This document shows, piece after piece, positions 12,254 to 22,379 of a stretch of DNA of 64,000 nt (position 1 is the stretch's first letter; every line of letters begins with the position of its first letter). Below the pieces are notes generated by a model. That model was given only the letters and a program-made list of their open reading frames with translations. It was not told where the DNA came from and did not search any database. The DNA is from Prochilodus magdalenae. Taxonomy: Eukaryota; Chordata; Actinopteri; Characiformes; Prochilodontidae. The DNA lies in assembly GCA_024036415.1 (NCBI GenBank), contig JAMWET010003610.1:411001-475000 (forward strand), read 5' to 3'. The position numbers and the translations under genes were made by a program.

Positions 12254-14360
12254 AGACAGAGAGACCGAGAGAGAGAGAAATAACATGGGACGGTGTTTCA
12301 TTGTTCATTTTCTTTTCATTCTCTCTGGTCATTGTTAGCAGTCCATCCCTTTCTCATTACTCCTTTATCACTGCACTCACTCACTCCTCTCTGTTGGGGG
12401 GAAGCTGTGGCCCAGAATGCTCTGTAATGGACAGCGGGCCATTACTGTCCATCTCTAAAGCAGTCAGACACCAGGGTGTATCAGGGCAGCAGCAATATCT
12501 CAGCGGGTTTCTAGAGAAGAGAACTGCTGTTGGACAGAATGATTCAGAGTCAGGACTAAATGGCTTTGATAGAAAATTCTGCTGCCCAGAAAAAGAGGCA
12601 GAGGCAAAAACGTGCATAAGCTGGTCTCTGAAGAACACCCAGGTAGTCACTGCCATATATATATATCCAAAACATTAAGCGCTTCATATACTGTTAATAA
12701 CTTCCATGGATTAAACATGATGTCCTAGAACTGAGATGTGGGGGACTTGGAGGCCATCTGCAACACCTTGAACCTGTTGTCATGGTCTTCAGACCATTCC
12801 TGAGCAACGTGTGATCAGAGATTTCCATATTAGCTCACACCAGTTACAACAATACAACACAGTCAGCACTGACTAACTTTCAGCTGACCTCCGAACAGCT
12901 GTGTAGCATAACTGCCCACTGTATTTATCTCTGTATGAGATGCTATGCTGACCAGTGCCACCATAATTAGGAGGGTAAGGAGCAGCACCTGTACCATAAG
13001 CTAACTGTGGTGTATACGAGCGAGCACTCTGTGCTCGATTATGTAAGACGGTCATAATCACTACCTGGGTGATTGATTGCTTCTGACTGATGTATGTTGT
13101 TGAGCTACCAAGTAAAGGAGTTGTACTGCATCCTGGCCTCCATAAATGATTGTTACAAGTAACCCACAGTATAAGTATTACATAGTGAGCACAAAGACCA
13201 CAACAACTAAGTTATTGGTTGTTAGAGGTGTTATAGGTGATGTGAGTAATAAATAGGTAATGCTTGTACATGAACATGTCTGAGCTTAGTTTTTCGTAGC
13301 TGCTTAGTTTAAGCTAGCAGCTCTGTATTGGGCTTATATTAGCGATTAGATGTTCTAAAAGTTGTATTGTGTTACCTAATACAACAGACTATAGTACGAG
13401 AAAATTCTAGAAATTCTTAATCTTAGTTACGCAACACTGGCCCAAATCTTAGCCATAATCATTACCTCTAAAGTCTAGTTCTAATCTATAAATGCAATAT
13501 GGGTCCAAGTCTTAACTCTAACCTTAACACTGTTGTCAAAGGATATTTTGCATTTTAGATTTAATCTGTGGATAGCCAATGGGGAGCTAACCAAACAAAC
13601 GAAGAATGCCAGTTTCAGCCAGTTATTATATTTTATATGTAAATTTGCAAAATACATGTGTCCGTTTTAGAGGGAATAGTCAAAAGCCCCACAATGCCTT
13701 GATGTTTTTCCTTATATTCACACCCACCTCCTGACAGACATGAGCAGTTGTCCTCTTTCTACCTTTTCCCCACGTGTACCCACTGCGTTCGTCACTCTGA
13801 CTAAGTGCATGCATTCACACTGAGCATTTGTTCTGTTGCACGCTGCTGTAAAAACAAGCGTTCATTTAGTTTAATGAGTTGTAAGTTCTGGAGTGGTTTA
13901 CTGGGAGTCGTAAACACACAGCACAGTGTGTGGCGTGTATGTAGGAGACGGAATTAAATGATCTGTCTGTTTCTGACAGTGGAAATCTAACAGGAGGGGA
14001 GTGGCACTCTCAATCAACCCATCAGTGTGAAAGCTTCAATGTGTGCGACATCACAACAGCAACCGCAGGAGCTGCATGCTGCCAATGCAGATCAAAGCCT
14101 GAGCATCTGACGCTGGTTTTACTGTAATGAGAGAGACGGGCCCTGATGCTGCCTGTATCGTTTACTTAGATTGTCCAATGAAGCAAAATGCATTACACTG
14201 ACATTGAACGGCTTACTTAGCATATTCAACCTACAGCTCACAACCAGTAAGACACTTGGACAGAACTGTTTAATAAATGTTGGTCTTTTTTATATGGTTT
14301 TCCACCATTTTAAACAATGATCACATCTGAATATCTTTTTATGGCTTGTTTTTGTTATAT
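11775..14360. other. intergenic DNA, no gene recognised
   Basis: Holds the GA microsatellite at 12214-12279. The stretch 12390-12660 is open in one frame for over 90 codons and has balanced composition, but I recognise no domain. The remainder is AT-rich with no assignable feature. Confidence 0.4.
12214..12279. repeat. (GA)n microsatellite
   Basis: About 65 bases of GA repeat with aca, aaa and acc interruptions. Confidence 0.95.
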
Positions 14361-14366
14361 ACACAG

Positions 14367-14790
14367 TGAAGTCACATAATTATGACCACTTCCTACTTTC
14401 GATGGTGGAAGCAACAATCAGCTGATTTGGGTATAAATCCTTCCTTCCAGATCATATATACCCATACATGTGAATTGTCTTCCCTGGGGTGGATGGGATC
14501 TTCCAGCAAGACAATGTGACATGCCAAATTGGCTAGAAATGTGTGACATTGATTGGAAGAGCATGACTAAGACTTCCAAGTGCCAACCTGGGCCTGTAAT
14601 TCCATAGACTAGAGCCCAATTGAACACCTATGGGACCACCTTGATCGTCTTGTTCACTCTATGGATTCTCTCTATGCACTCTCCAGCAGCTGTGAGAGGC
14701 ACTGCACCTTTGGTTTTGATTCAGTATTATGTATACCAGCATTTACACAGGTCTGGTGACAACTTTTAAGAATTTTTGAAATGAAAATAA
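14367..14790 (+). pseudogene. Tc1-type transposase C-terminal relic
   Basis: In + frames the sequence gives a QQDNV-like block (near 14510, the FQQDNA region of Tc1 transposases) and later SPIEHLWDHLDRLV (near 14605-14645), the conserved N-P-I-E-x-L-W block that includes the third catalytic Glu region. They lie in different frames. The N-terminal DNA-binding half is missing. The sequence near 14367 (cacagtgaagtcacataatt) may be an element end, but no matching partner was found. Confidence 0.65.
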
Positions 14791-14819
14791 GTTAATGCAT
14801 CGTTTAGACAGAACATAAT

Positions 14820-15060
14820 TCTACACATTTTGATGTACAGTCACTGTTTATCTGCTGATTCCACTCTGATCTTAAGGTATTGTGTGGGTGGTGGATCATT
14901 CTCAGCTCTTCAGTGACACTGATGTGGTGGTGGAGTGTTTCTGATCTATGCAAACCCAATGCCTGCTCTCCTGTGGGAGTATTCCGCTTTGAAGAACAGG
15001 AATGAAAAGGAGCTAACAAACTAACCAACAATGTGAACTACAATCTGGAATCGTTCAACT
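14820..15060 (+). repeat. dispersed fish repeat
   Basis: Contains gggtggtggatcattctcag, gtgacactgatgtggtggtg and gaagaacaggaatgaaaagg in order. This is a dispersed sequence I know from many ostariophysan introns. Weaker relatives lie at about 33820-33900 and 55690-55870. I do not recall a family name, and ends are not defined. Confidence 0.5.
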
Positions 15061-15091
15061 ACAAACTGCTGCCTAATTATTGTACAATGAA

Positions 15092-16183
15092 TATACACTG
15101 CATGGCCAAAAAATGTCACCACCTGGATTTAACTAAGCAAATAGGTAAGAGCCTCCCATAGGACAATTACTGCATGGGTGATTATGTTTCAGCTGGCAAC
15201 AAGTTATTTAAGCCTAAGCAGTTAGTAGCTTCTCATTTGTTAAACCATGTTGAAAGACACATCCTGTAGTCATGGAAAAGATGTTAATCTGTCTCAGAAG
15301 GGTCAAATATCGTCAAGCAGAGAAAACATCTAAGGAGATTGCTGAAACTACTAAGATCGGGTTCAGAACTGTCCAGCGCATTGTTAAACAGTGGAAGGAC
15401 AGTTGGGTAGCATCTTCGAGGAGGGAATGGGAGGAGCGAGGAGGGATTGATGATCACTTAGACGTTTGGTGAAATCAAATCATAGAAAAACAACAGTAGA
15501 CTTCTGGGAAATGTTTAAGAGTGAAAGTAAGGGGATTTCCACACACACAATGCAAAGGGAACTTAAGGGACTGGGACTAAACAGCTGTGTAGAGTTGAGG
15601 AAACCACTTGTCAGTGAGGCAAACCAGCAAGGTCTGATGAGTCCAGATTTACCCTGTTCCAGAGTTATGGGCACATCAGGGTAAGAAGAGAGGCGGCTGA
15701 AGTGATGCACCCATCATGCCTAGTGCCTACCGTACAAGCCTATGGGGGGAGTGCTAAGATCTGGGGTTGCTGCAGTTGCTCAGGTCTGATTCAGTAACGT
15801 TATCTGCCCAAAGAATGAGGTCAGCTGACTGCCTGGATATACTGAACGACCTGGTTATTCCATGAATGGATTTTTTCTTTCCTGATGGCACGAGCAAATT
15901 CCAAGGTGGCAATGCCAGGATTCATCCAGCTCAGCTTGTGAAAGAGTGGTTCGGAAGCATGAGACATTTTCACACATGGATTGGCCACCACAGAGTCCAG
16001 ACCTGAACCCCTTTGAGAATCTTTGGGATGTGCTTGAGAAGACTTTGCTCAGTGGTCCAAGTCTCCCATCAACAGTACAAAGACTTTGGGGAAAAATTTA
16101 TGCAACTCTGGACAGAAATAAATGTTGTGACATTGCAGAAGCTTGTGAAAGCAATGCCACAGCAAATGCATGCCATGAATAAA
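15092..16183 (+). mobile_element. Tc1-like transposon, 3' truncated, inactive
   Basis: The left end tacactgcatggccaaaaaa is the inverted-repeat start of a fish Tc1-like family, followed by an untranslated lead and a transposase relic from 15272. The N-terminal part includes KEIAETTKIGFRTVQRIVKQ and WKDSW, the paired-type helix-turn-helix. The C-terminal part (15946-16182) has [20 protein letters not shown], the conserved block with the last catalytic acidic residue, then [16 protein letters not shown]. Stops and frameshifts lie in between. At about 16183 the sequence leaves the family and joins a different repeat (caaaggtcccaaaaaggttc), so the right inverted repeat is missing. A complete copy would be about 1.2-1.3 kb. 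Confidence 0.88.
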
Positions 16184-16495
16184 GCTAAACACAAAGGTCC
16201 CAAAAAGGTTCTTTGAAGTCATACAGAACAACAATTTTAAGTTCCTTAAAGAACATTTGAATGATTGTCTGTGTAAACGTATGTGTAAGTATGAATACTC
16301 TCAACGTTCCCTTCATGGATCTACATATCATGGGAAAAGTTTGTACCAACAAGGGTTTTTTTCCAGGAACCATATTCCCAAAGCAATTTCTTTAAATAAC
16401 CACATAAAACAAGGCTTTTCATCATGGAGAAGAATCATTCATGCAAATATCTATTTTTGCATCCAAAAGGCTCCTCAAATATTTATGCTCTATAT
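16184..16495 (+). repeat. ggttcttt-type dispersed repeat
   Basis: Begins where the Tc1 relic stops and includes aaaaaggttctttgaag and ttccttaaagaacattt. The part 16338-16486 is the inverted partner of 11619-11769. Related ggttcttt/aagaacc sequence recurs at about 17095-17310, 19850-20000, 20640-20720 and around the hAT MITE at 21180-21600, so it is a family common in this locus. Confidence 0.65.
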
Positions 16496-16499
16496 ATAA

Positions 16500-17506
16500 A
16501 AAACCCTTGGCTTTGATGAGGAACCCTGTTTTAGGCCAGTAACCAGTTAGGAACCTTCATGTAGTGCACACAGTCTTGCACAGACAAATGAGGATAGGCT
16601 GCTGTTTTGAGGCCTGGATCCTCTCTGCGTTTCTTCCATGTGCATCTGATGAGTTCATCTTGCCCTGTTTCTCTCAGTTTGCTCACCACGATCCTGGACC
16701 TGCATTTCTACTCCATGATTCATGAAACTGTCCAACAGCATTGAAACGAGAGAATTGAACCCTGCTGAACTGCTGAATCAGCTTCAGCCACATAAAATGA
16801 AGTGTCTGAATGCTGTAGTGCCTTGCATAACCAATAGGCAGATACATGTAAAAAACACATGCATACAAAACACAAATTTACTGATATTAAAATAAATGTA
16901 TCAACATTGTATGCAGTGTTTGAACTGATGTATTTTGGAATATCGCATCACACAATCTATTGAAATATGTGCCAAATATACTGCACGTATACATGTTGAT
17001 TATATATATACAGCACAGTAAACTTGGACACGCATTTTCCTTTGTGTTGGGGATACGATTTCAGTTTACACTTTTGAATTTTACACTCTTAAAACTGGTT
17101 CTTGAAAGGTTCTTTAGTAATAGCAGTGGTTCTACAAAGGAACATGAATGGAATGCATGAATGGTTGTTTGCATGGTCAGTTGATTTGTCCCTAGTAGTG
17201 TGTATTTCCTCAAAGAAGCCAGTTAGTGTGGTTCTTCAGTATGTACCAACAAAAAGGTTCCCCTATTGATATGACTCAAATAACCTTTATTCCCAGCACA
17301 ATGCAGAACCCAGAACCCTGTAAGTGTAGTGAAGCGTAGGACGAAGTGAAGTGATTGGGTGTATTCCTATATCCTATATACGGTGCGTACTGATGTATTG
17401 AAACTGTTCTTTGGAGTTGGCGATGAATCACGTGGGTTAAGTATAACGCTAACACTGAACTGTGAAGAGACGTAGCTCTTCATTACTGCCTGCAAGCCCC
17501 TCCCCA
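16500..17506. other. intergenic DNA upstream of mgat5b
   Basis: AT-rich sequence with a decayed ggttcttt-type repeat at about 17095-17310. I see no exon. It could contain distal promoter elements of mgat5b, but no specific site can be supported. Confidence 0.4.
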
Positions 17507-17512
17507 TCTCTC

Positions 17513-17593
<81 letters not shown>
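17507..17593. repeat. (CT)n(CA)n compound microsatellite
   Basis: About 65 bases of CT repeat directly followed by about 20 bases of CA repeat, some 600 bp upstream of the mgat5b start codon. Length variation here could affect promoter spacing. Confidence 0.97.
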
Positions 17594-18195
17594 TTTTCTC
17601 CGAGTTAAAGCGGGTGGTCCTCTCTCTCATTAAAGTAAACCAGATCAGTGTGTCTGCAGTATCTACAAGCTGTTCAGCTCAGTCCGTGTACATGTGGTAC
17701 GAATGGCACGGAGCACTGGCCGTGGTGCTGAAATCAGTCGACGCTGCGTTACAGTGACTCTGATTGAACGCTGACCGAATGGAAACGAGCGATGGCGCTG
17801 TGCTCCTGACATTTCCCTCCCAGCATCCGCTCTATGCGCAATGGCCACTTGAGAGCTGCTTTCCTTCAAGGAGGAATCTCCTCCGCTCGTCCACACACGG
17901 ATGGAACTTCAGTCTTTCGCCGGCTCCCTCTTCTAGGAATTTTACAGGACTTCTTGTGGAGAAAGAGCGAGCATCGCGGACCAAATGACTTCTCCAGCAC
18001 TTTTCCCCGCGCGCTCAGCGGAGTTGCTTTCCTAAGCGCCTGCCGTTCCTGTGCAGCTCTTCCAGGATTCTCTTACGGAGAGCCGGCCAAACTGAGAGAC
18101 CGCCCGCCGCTCCAGCACAGCAGTCCGGATAACATGTAAGGGGAGAACGATGCCGCTGCTGACAGATCGCATAACGTGACATCATCGACCTGAAC
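17594..18195 (+). promoter_or_regulatory. mgat5b: mgat5b 5' leader and likely promoter region
   Basis: This stretch lies directly before the mgat5b start and has many more CpG dinucleotides than its AT-rich surroundings, for example around 17700-17790, 17880-17960 and 18000-18180 (ccgcgcgctcagcgg near 18007). That fits an unmethylated CpG-type vertebrate promoter and first-exon leader. I see no convincing TATA box placed to serve it. The transcription start cannot be fixed from sequence, so the split between promoter and 5' UTR is unknown. A splice acceptor within this region, with a further upstream non-coding exon, cannot be excluded. Confidence 0.6.
17779..18179 (+). promoter_or_regulatory. 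cluster of upstream ORFs before the mgat5b start
   Basis: If transcription starts upstream of 17779, the leader holds at least four upstream ATGs: 17779 (70 codons from ATG, stop at 17986-17988), 17834 (101 codons, stop TAA at 18137-18139), 18134 (ATG immediately followed by the same TAA, a start-stop element) and 18150 (ATG plus eight codons, stop TGA at 18177-18179). All stop before the main ATG at 18196. None resembles a known peptide. Dense upstream ORFs usually lower translation of the main ORF, so this is a plausible layer of control, but it depends on the unmapped transcription start. Confidence 0.45.
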
Positions 18196-18263
18196 ATGAT
18201 TGCTCTGAACAGCGACTGTATGACTATGGTGAGAAGATGTCTTCTGACGTTCAAGCCCTTCAG
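18196..18263 (+). CDS. mgat5b: mgat5b coding exon 1: start codon and cytoplasmic tail
   Basis: Codes for residues 1-22 and two bases of codon 23 of GnT-Vb/GnT-IX: MIALNSDCMTMVRRCL then LTFKPF(R). From memory the mammalian MGAT5B start is MITVNPDGKIMVRRCL, followed by VTLRPFR, so the tail matches at length and at the MVRRCL core. This is the short, basic cytoplasmic tail of a type II Golgi protein. The ATG has A at -3, and an in-frame TAA lies 24 bases upstream (18172-18174), so the frame cannot start further 5' in this exon. The exon ends ...TTCAG followed by donor gtaaac at 18264. Joining AG to the first G of exon 2 makes Arg23, as in the mammalian protein. The donor is weaker than that of intron 2. 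An internal Met (codons 9 and 11) could act as a secondary start, but homology favours the first ATG. Confidence 0.88.
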
Positions 18264-18540
18264 GTAAACCAAAGAAATTCCTTTTTCCTCCATCACCTAA
18301 ACACTGCTGAAGTCACGGACAAGTCTTGCTCCAGTTAGAGGGGCCGGTTTAGTCATTACTCAGTCATTTACTTTTTCAGGTGTTGAATTTCGGTCTTTGT
18401 AAACGCACTGACCACCGGTCTTGATCAGGTTCACTTTCTGAAAAAACTCCACAAACTGCGGTGGTTCAGTTATAACGCTTCATACGCGTGTAAGTCTCCA
18501 TCCTGGAAGGGTTCAAAATCATACCCTCTAAATCAAACCA

Positions 18541-19714
18541 GTAACACTTTATATTAAACGTTGACTAACTAACTTGAAGTAATGCAATCGTTAACATGAA
18601 CATTAACAACAGTAACAATGGTAAACTAATGTTAAGTACACTTGTAACAAGTGTAAGCATACAACTGTTACATGTTAACAACTGTTACTTGTTTACTTAG
18701 CATATAAACATGTAGCTGTTATATGTTAACAACTGTTACTTGTTTGCTTAGCATGTAAACATGTAGCCGTTACATGTTAACACCTGTTACTTGTTTACTT
18801 AGCATATACACATGTAGCTGTTACATGTTTACACCTGTTACTTGTTTACTTAGCATATAAACATGTAGCTGTTACATGTTTACACCTGTTACTTGTTTAC
18901 TTAGCATATAAACATGTAGCTGTTACATGTTTACACCTGTTACTTGTTTGCTTAGCATGTAAACATGTAGCTGTTACATGTTAACACCTGTTACTTGTTT
19001 ACTTAGCATATAAACATGTAGCTGTTACATGTTAACACATGCTACTTGTTTACTTAGCATATAAACATGCAACTGTTACATGTTAACACATGTTACTTGT
19101 TTACTTAGCATGTAAACATGTAGCTGTTACATGTTAACAACTATTACTTGTTTACTTAGCATGTAAACATGTAGCCGTTACATGTTAACAACTGTTACTT
19201 GTTTACTTAGCATGTAAACATGTAGCCGTTACATGTTAACAACTATTACTTGTTTGCTTAGCATGTAAACATGTAGCCGTTACATGTTAACAACTATTAC
19301 TTGTTAACCTAGCATGTAAACATGTAGCCGTTACATGTTAAGACATGTTACTTGTTTACTTAACATGTAAACATGTAGCCGTTACATGTTAACAACTATT
19401 ACTTGTTTACCTAGCATGTAAACATGTAGCCGTTACATGATAAGACATGTTACTTGTTTACTTAGCATATAAACATGTAGCTGTTACATGTTAACAACTG
19501 TTACTTGTTTACTTAGCATGTAAACGTGTAACTGTTACATGTTAACAGCTGTTACTTGTTTACTTAAAAATATTTGTTGCATGTTAGCATAGCATGTAAG
19601 CATGTAGTTGATATATGTTTACTTAAGATTAGTTAACCATTGTTAATGCATTACTACATGTGAACTGATGCCTTACTTCATGTAAGTTAGTCAATACCTA
19701 ATGTAAAGTGTTGC
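18541..19714. mobile_element. inverted-repeat element with internal tandem array
   Basis: The left end (gtaacactttatattaaacg, then ttgactaactaacttgaagt and aatgcaatcgttaacatg) is matched in reverse complement by the right end (19640-19714: gcaacactttacattaggta, then ttgactaacttacatgaagt and aaggcatcagttcacatg). The imperfect terminal inverted repeats are therefore about 60-65 bp long. The middle is a 51-bp tandem array. The layout suggests a non-autonomous DNA transposon (MITE) whose internal part expanded by tandem duplication. I could not find a convincing target-site duplication. Confidence 0.65.
18645..19570. repeat. 51-bp tandem repeat (about 18 copies) in mgat5b intron 1
   Basis: The period is 51 bp, measured between cacctgttacttg at 18781 and 18832. 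Each unit contains gttacatgttaacaactgtt, acttgtttacttagc and atgtaaacatgtagct, with variation such as gttta for gttaa and gtagccg for gtagctg. Each unit carries TGTTTAC and GTAAACA, the forkhead core on both strands, separated by seven bases. Confidence 0.95.
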
Positions 19715-21109
19715 CAACAAATCATTCTATGAACATGCTTTAACTAGACCACCTATTTCTATTCAGTCATACATGGACTAAAACTAAATGTTCCTAAATA
19801 AGTCTTCGCTTAGATCTTTAAACGGTATGAAACCCATACATAATGTGAAACTTCTTTGAACTTTGAAAGGCTTCTATAGATGTACACAAATCTATTACAA
19901 ATCTATGACCCATGCAATGAAAGATTCTTTAGAAACAAAACATGGTTCCTTTACAACATTGTCTCACAGAAGCTCCCATTTTGGCACCCTGGGTTTTTAA
20001 AAGTACAGGTAGGATTTGAAGTTGTGTTTTTGGCCAGTGACCCAAAGATCTACGCTAATGAGAAGTTTGAATTATCACTACCTTTTGTAAAATAAAAAAG
20101 TAGAAGATTTAAAAGATCATCGGGAAAATAAACTTTGGAGAACATTTCCTAGCTGCTAGGAAACAGCTATAATCTCAGCCTAGTTCTTGTGTAATTGATT
20201 TGCTTCTCACAGTGTTAAGACCAGAACAGTTTTAGAGCTCGTAGAGCACTCTGTTCCTAAACAAGATGATCTGAACTCTGATTTTGCCATGTACAGCCTC
20301 AAACACATTTTACAGAATCCCTGTATATATTTAAATAATGCCACAGTAAGATTAGCAGTATTTATAGATTTGTCATTGTGGCTCATTTGTCTTTCAGACA
20401 CAGTTCTTATACAATAAACTGCTTTCATCTGTGTATACGCTTAAATATGAAGGCTCCTAAATGGTTATTGGCTTTGACATAGTATTCTATGAAAAATGTT
20501 TAATTGGTATAGATTGCGGTATAAATGTAATACAAGTAGAATAGGTTGGCAAACGAGATGAAACAGAAGCATAAAGATCATACAGAGAAAAAGGTAGAAA
20601 GGAACTGCCTAGATTTGAAGATCTCTTAATGATTTAATAGACCACAACCTTGAAAATAAAGGCTGCAAAATGGTTCCTGGCTTAAAAGAATGGTTCTTGG
20701 ATTAGCCTGGTTTTATGCAGAGGTTCCAGAGTTCTCTAAACTTGTGCATTTCATTTACAAAAACAGGGCCAGTGGCCAGAATGCAGGGGTATCTTCTATT
20801 TCACATCACTGAATCATGTTGAAGTTAGTAGTAAGCTAATTGTAGCTGGTTTAAGTTAGTTGGAGTTAGTTTTGCCTGCAACTGCAAGTGTTTGCTTGCT
20901 CATCAGGAGACTGGAGATGGACAGGAGAGTTAGCTGGCCTATCAATCCTATTTAACTGTCCAGTGACTTTGCTTGAACAGCAATTCAAAAGGATGTGGTG
21001 TTATTTTGGTGGAAACACATTCTACACTACATTTTCCCAGCTTGCAAGCATCATGTAATAGGAAAAGACCTAGCTACCAGGTGGAATTGCCAATTACTAA
21101 ATTGTATAA

Positions 21110-21113
<4 letters not shown>

Positions 21114-21149
<36 letters not shown>
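21114..21149. repeat. (TA)n microsatellite
   Basis: Eighteen TA units in mgat5b intron 1. Confidence 0.97.
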
Positions 21150-21151
<2 letters not shown>

Positions 21152-21323
21152 AATATAGAACTGTAATAAGCCATCTATTTGGAGGTTCTTTAGGTACCTG
21201 GAAGTGGTTCTTCTATAGGATTATGCAAAGGGACCCGTTTTGCAACTTTTATTTTAGGAGCACATTCATAGACAACTAAAAAAGATGGTTCTTTAGGGGT
21301 CTTTAGTGCAGAACCCTTTACAG

Positions 21324-21516
21324 CAGTGTTTCTCAACCCTAGTCCTGGAGGCACCCTGCCTACACATCTTAGTGGATTCCTGGCTTTAGCACACCCCCTG
21401 CAACTCTGAAAGGGCTTGGCAATGAGCTGGTAAGTTAAATCAGGTGTATTGGGAGCAGGGAAAGCACTAAGATGTGCAGGGTAGGGTGCCTTCAGGACCA
21501 GGATTGAGAAACACTG
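21324..21516. mobile_element. hAT-type MITE with 8-bp target duplication
   Basis: A 193-bp palindromic element. Its left end cagtgtttctcaaccctagt and its right end, read in reverse complement cagtgtttctcaatcctggt, are long terminal inverted repeats. They continue inward through ggaggcaccctgcc and cacatcttagtg. CAGTGTTTCTCA is a hAT-like terminus. It is flanked by ctttacag (21316-21323) and ctctacag (21517-21524), which match at 7 of 8 bases, and 8 bp is the duplication length of hAT elements. It sits inside a ggttcttt-type repeat (about 21180-21600), so it is a nested insertion. It has no coding capacity, and the 130-codon minus-strand frame across it is spurious. Confidence 0.88.
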
Positions 21517-22266
21517 CTCTACAGGAGATTCTTCATCGATGGAGAACACTTTCATAATGCAAAGAAACCTTTCATCATGCAAAAGGTTATTTAAGTGTTT
21601 AGGGTTCCATATAGATTTTCTTTACTATGACAAGAACATCTGGTTGAAGTATGTACTCTGTCAGCCCCGTCTGCCTTCTCTATCATGATATATGATAATG
21701 CTTTAGAGCCAGAAATGTGGAAACATGAGAAGGTAGAACTCTAAATGCTCTTAATTTTGAAAGTAAAAGATTCCTAAGGTTCTTGGCTCAGACACAGTTC
21801 TGGGAATCAAATCTATAGTTGGTGTAGAACCTTTACCTGGCATAGAGGTTTTTTAATCTGCAAAAACTTGGACTTGATCTTAGGGGAACCAAACGTTGTT
21901 CTTCTCTGGCACTGTTCCAAAAGGCCTGTAGGCCATATAGGAGCGCAATCACAGGCCTTACCAGCTGAGGAGTCAGTATCTACACAGTGTCAGATGTCCT
22001 GTGGCAATCACTTGTGGCAGTGAATCTGTTACTTGCTCATTTGGGCTGATGCAAAGAGCAGGCAATTTTTGTGCAAAGTTATATGATTCAGAGTTAGACA
22101 TCAGGAGGAAAAGGATGTGACATTTTAAAGGTTTATTGGCTGGAACTGAGCAGCATGAAAGAACTGTTAAGCTATTAATATTTAACTATTCAGTCACTTG
22201 GATGCCATTATTACCTTTTGTGCCTGAGCAACTCCGACCACAGAAACGGTGTCTGTTTCTCCGCAG

Positions 22267-22379
22267 GATTTTTGTGGCCGGGATCGGCTTCTTCAGCCTC
22301 TGCTTCTTAATGACCTCTCTGGGGGGCCAGTTCTCAGCCAAGCGGCTAGGGGACTCTCCCTTCACCATTCGGACCGAAG
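22267..22379 (+). CDS. mgat5b: mgat5b coding exon 2: signal-anchor membrane segment
   Basis: Codes for the rest of codon 23 to codon 60 plus one base. The peptide runs IFVAGIGFFSLCFLMTSLGG (residues 24-43), then QFSAKRLGDSPFTIRTE (44-60). The mammalian MGAT5B segment recalled from memory, LFVLGIGFFTLCFLMTSLGG then QFSARRLGDSPFTIRTE, is nearly identical. This is the best single identification in the window and separates MGAT5B from MGAT5, whose anchor differs. Residues 24-41 form the single hydrophobic signal anchor that holds the enzyme in the Golgi membrane with its C-terminus in the lumen. The acceptor is a pyrimidine-rich tract ending in ccgcag (AG at 22265-22266). The donor is GAAG|gtaagc, close to consensus. 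The exon is 113 nt, phase 2 in and phase 1 out. An ORF call that starts at 22136 and runs through it is intron read-in, not coding sequence. Confidence 0.97.

Larger units (their letters stand above)
18264..22266 (+). other. mgat5b: mgat5b intron 1
   Basis: A phase-2 intron of 4003 bp bounded by gtaaac and ccgcag. It contains an inverted-repeat element with a 51-bp tandem array (18541-19714), fragments of a ggttcttt-type dispersed repeat (19850-20000 and 20640-20720), a TA microsatellite (21114-21149) and a hAT-type MITE nested in another repeat (21324-21516). The remaining sequence shows no exon-like conservation that I can recognise. Confidence 0.88.

Noticed and set aside
12205..12678. A 157-codon + frame starting in a GA microsatellite
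   Set aside because: The N-terminus is repeat-coded, there is no domain, and no splice context or homologue is evident.
17834..18139. A 101-codon frame in the mgat5b leader as a separate gene
   Set aside because: It fits an upstream ORF in a GC-rich leader better. The peptide is Arg/Ser/Pro-rich with no family match.
21190..21582. A 130-codon minus-strand frame
   Set aside because: It runs across the palindromic hAT MITE and its host repeat, so the openness is accidental.
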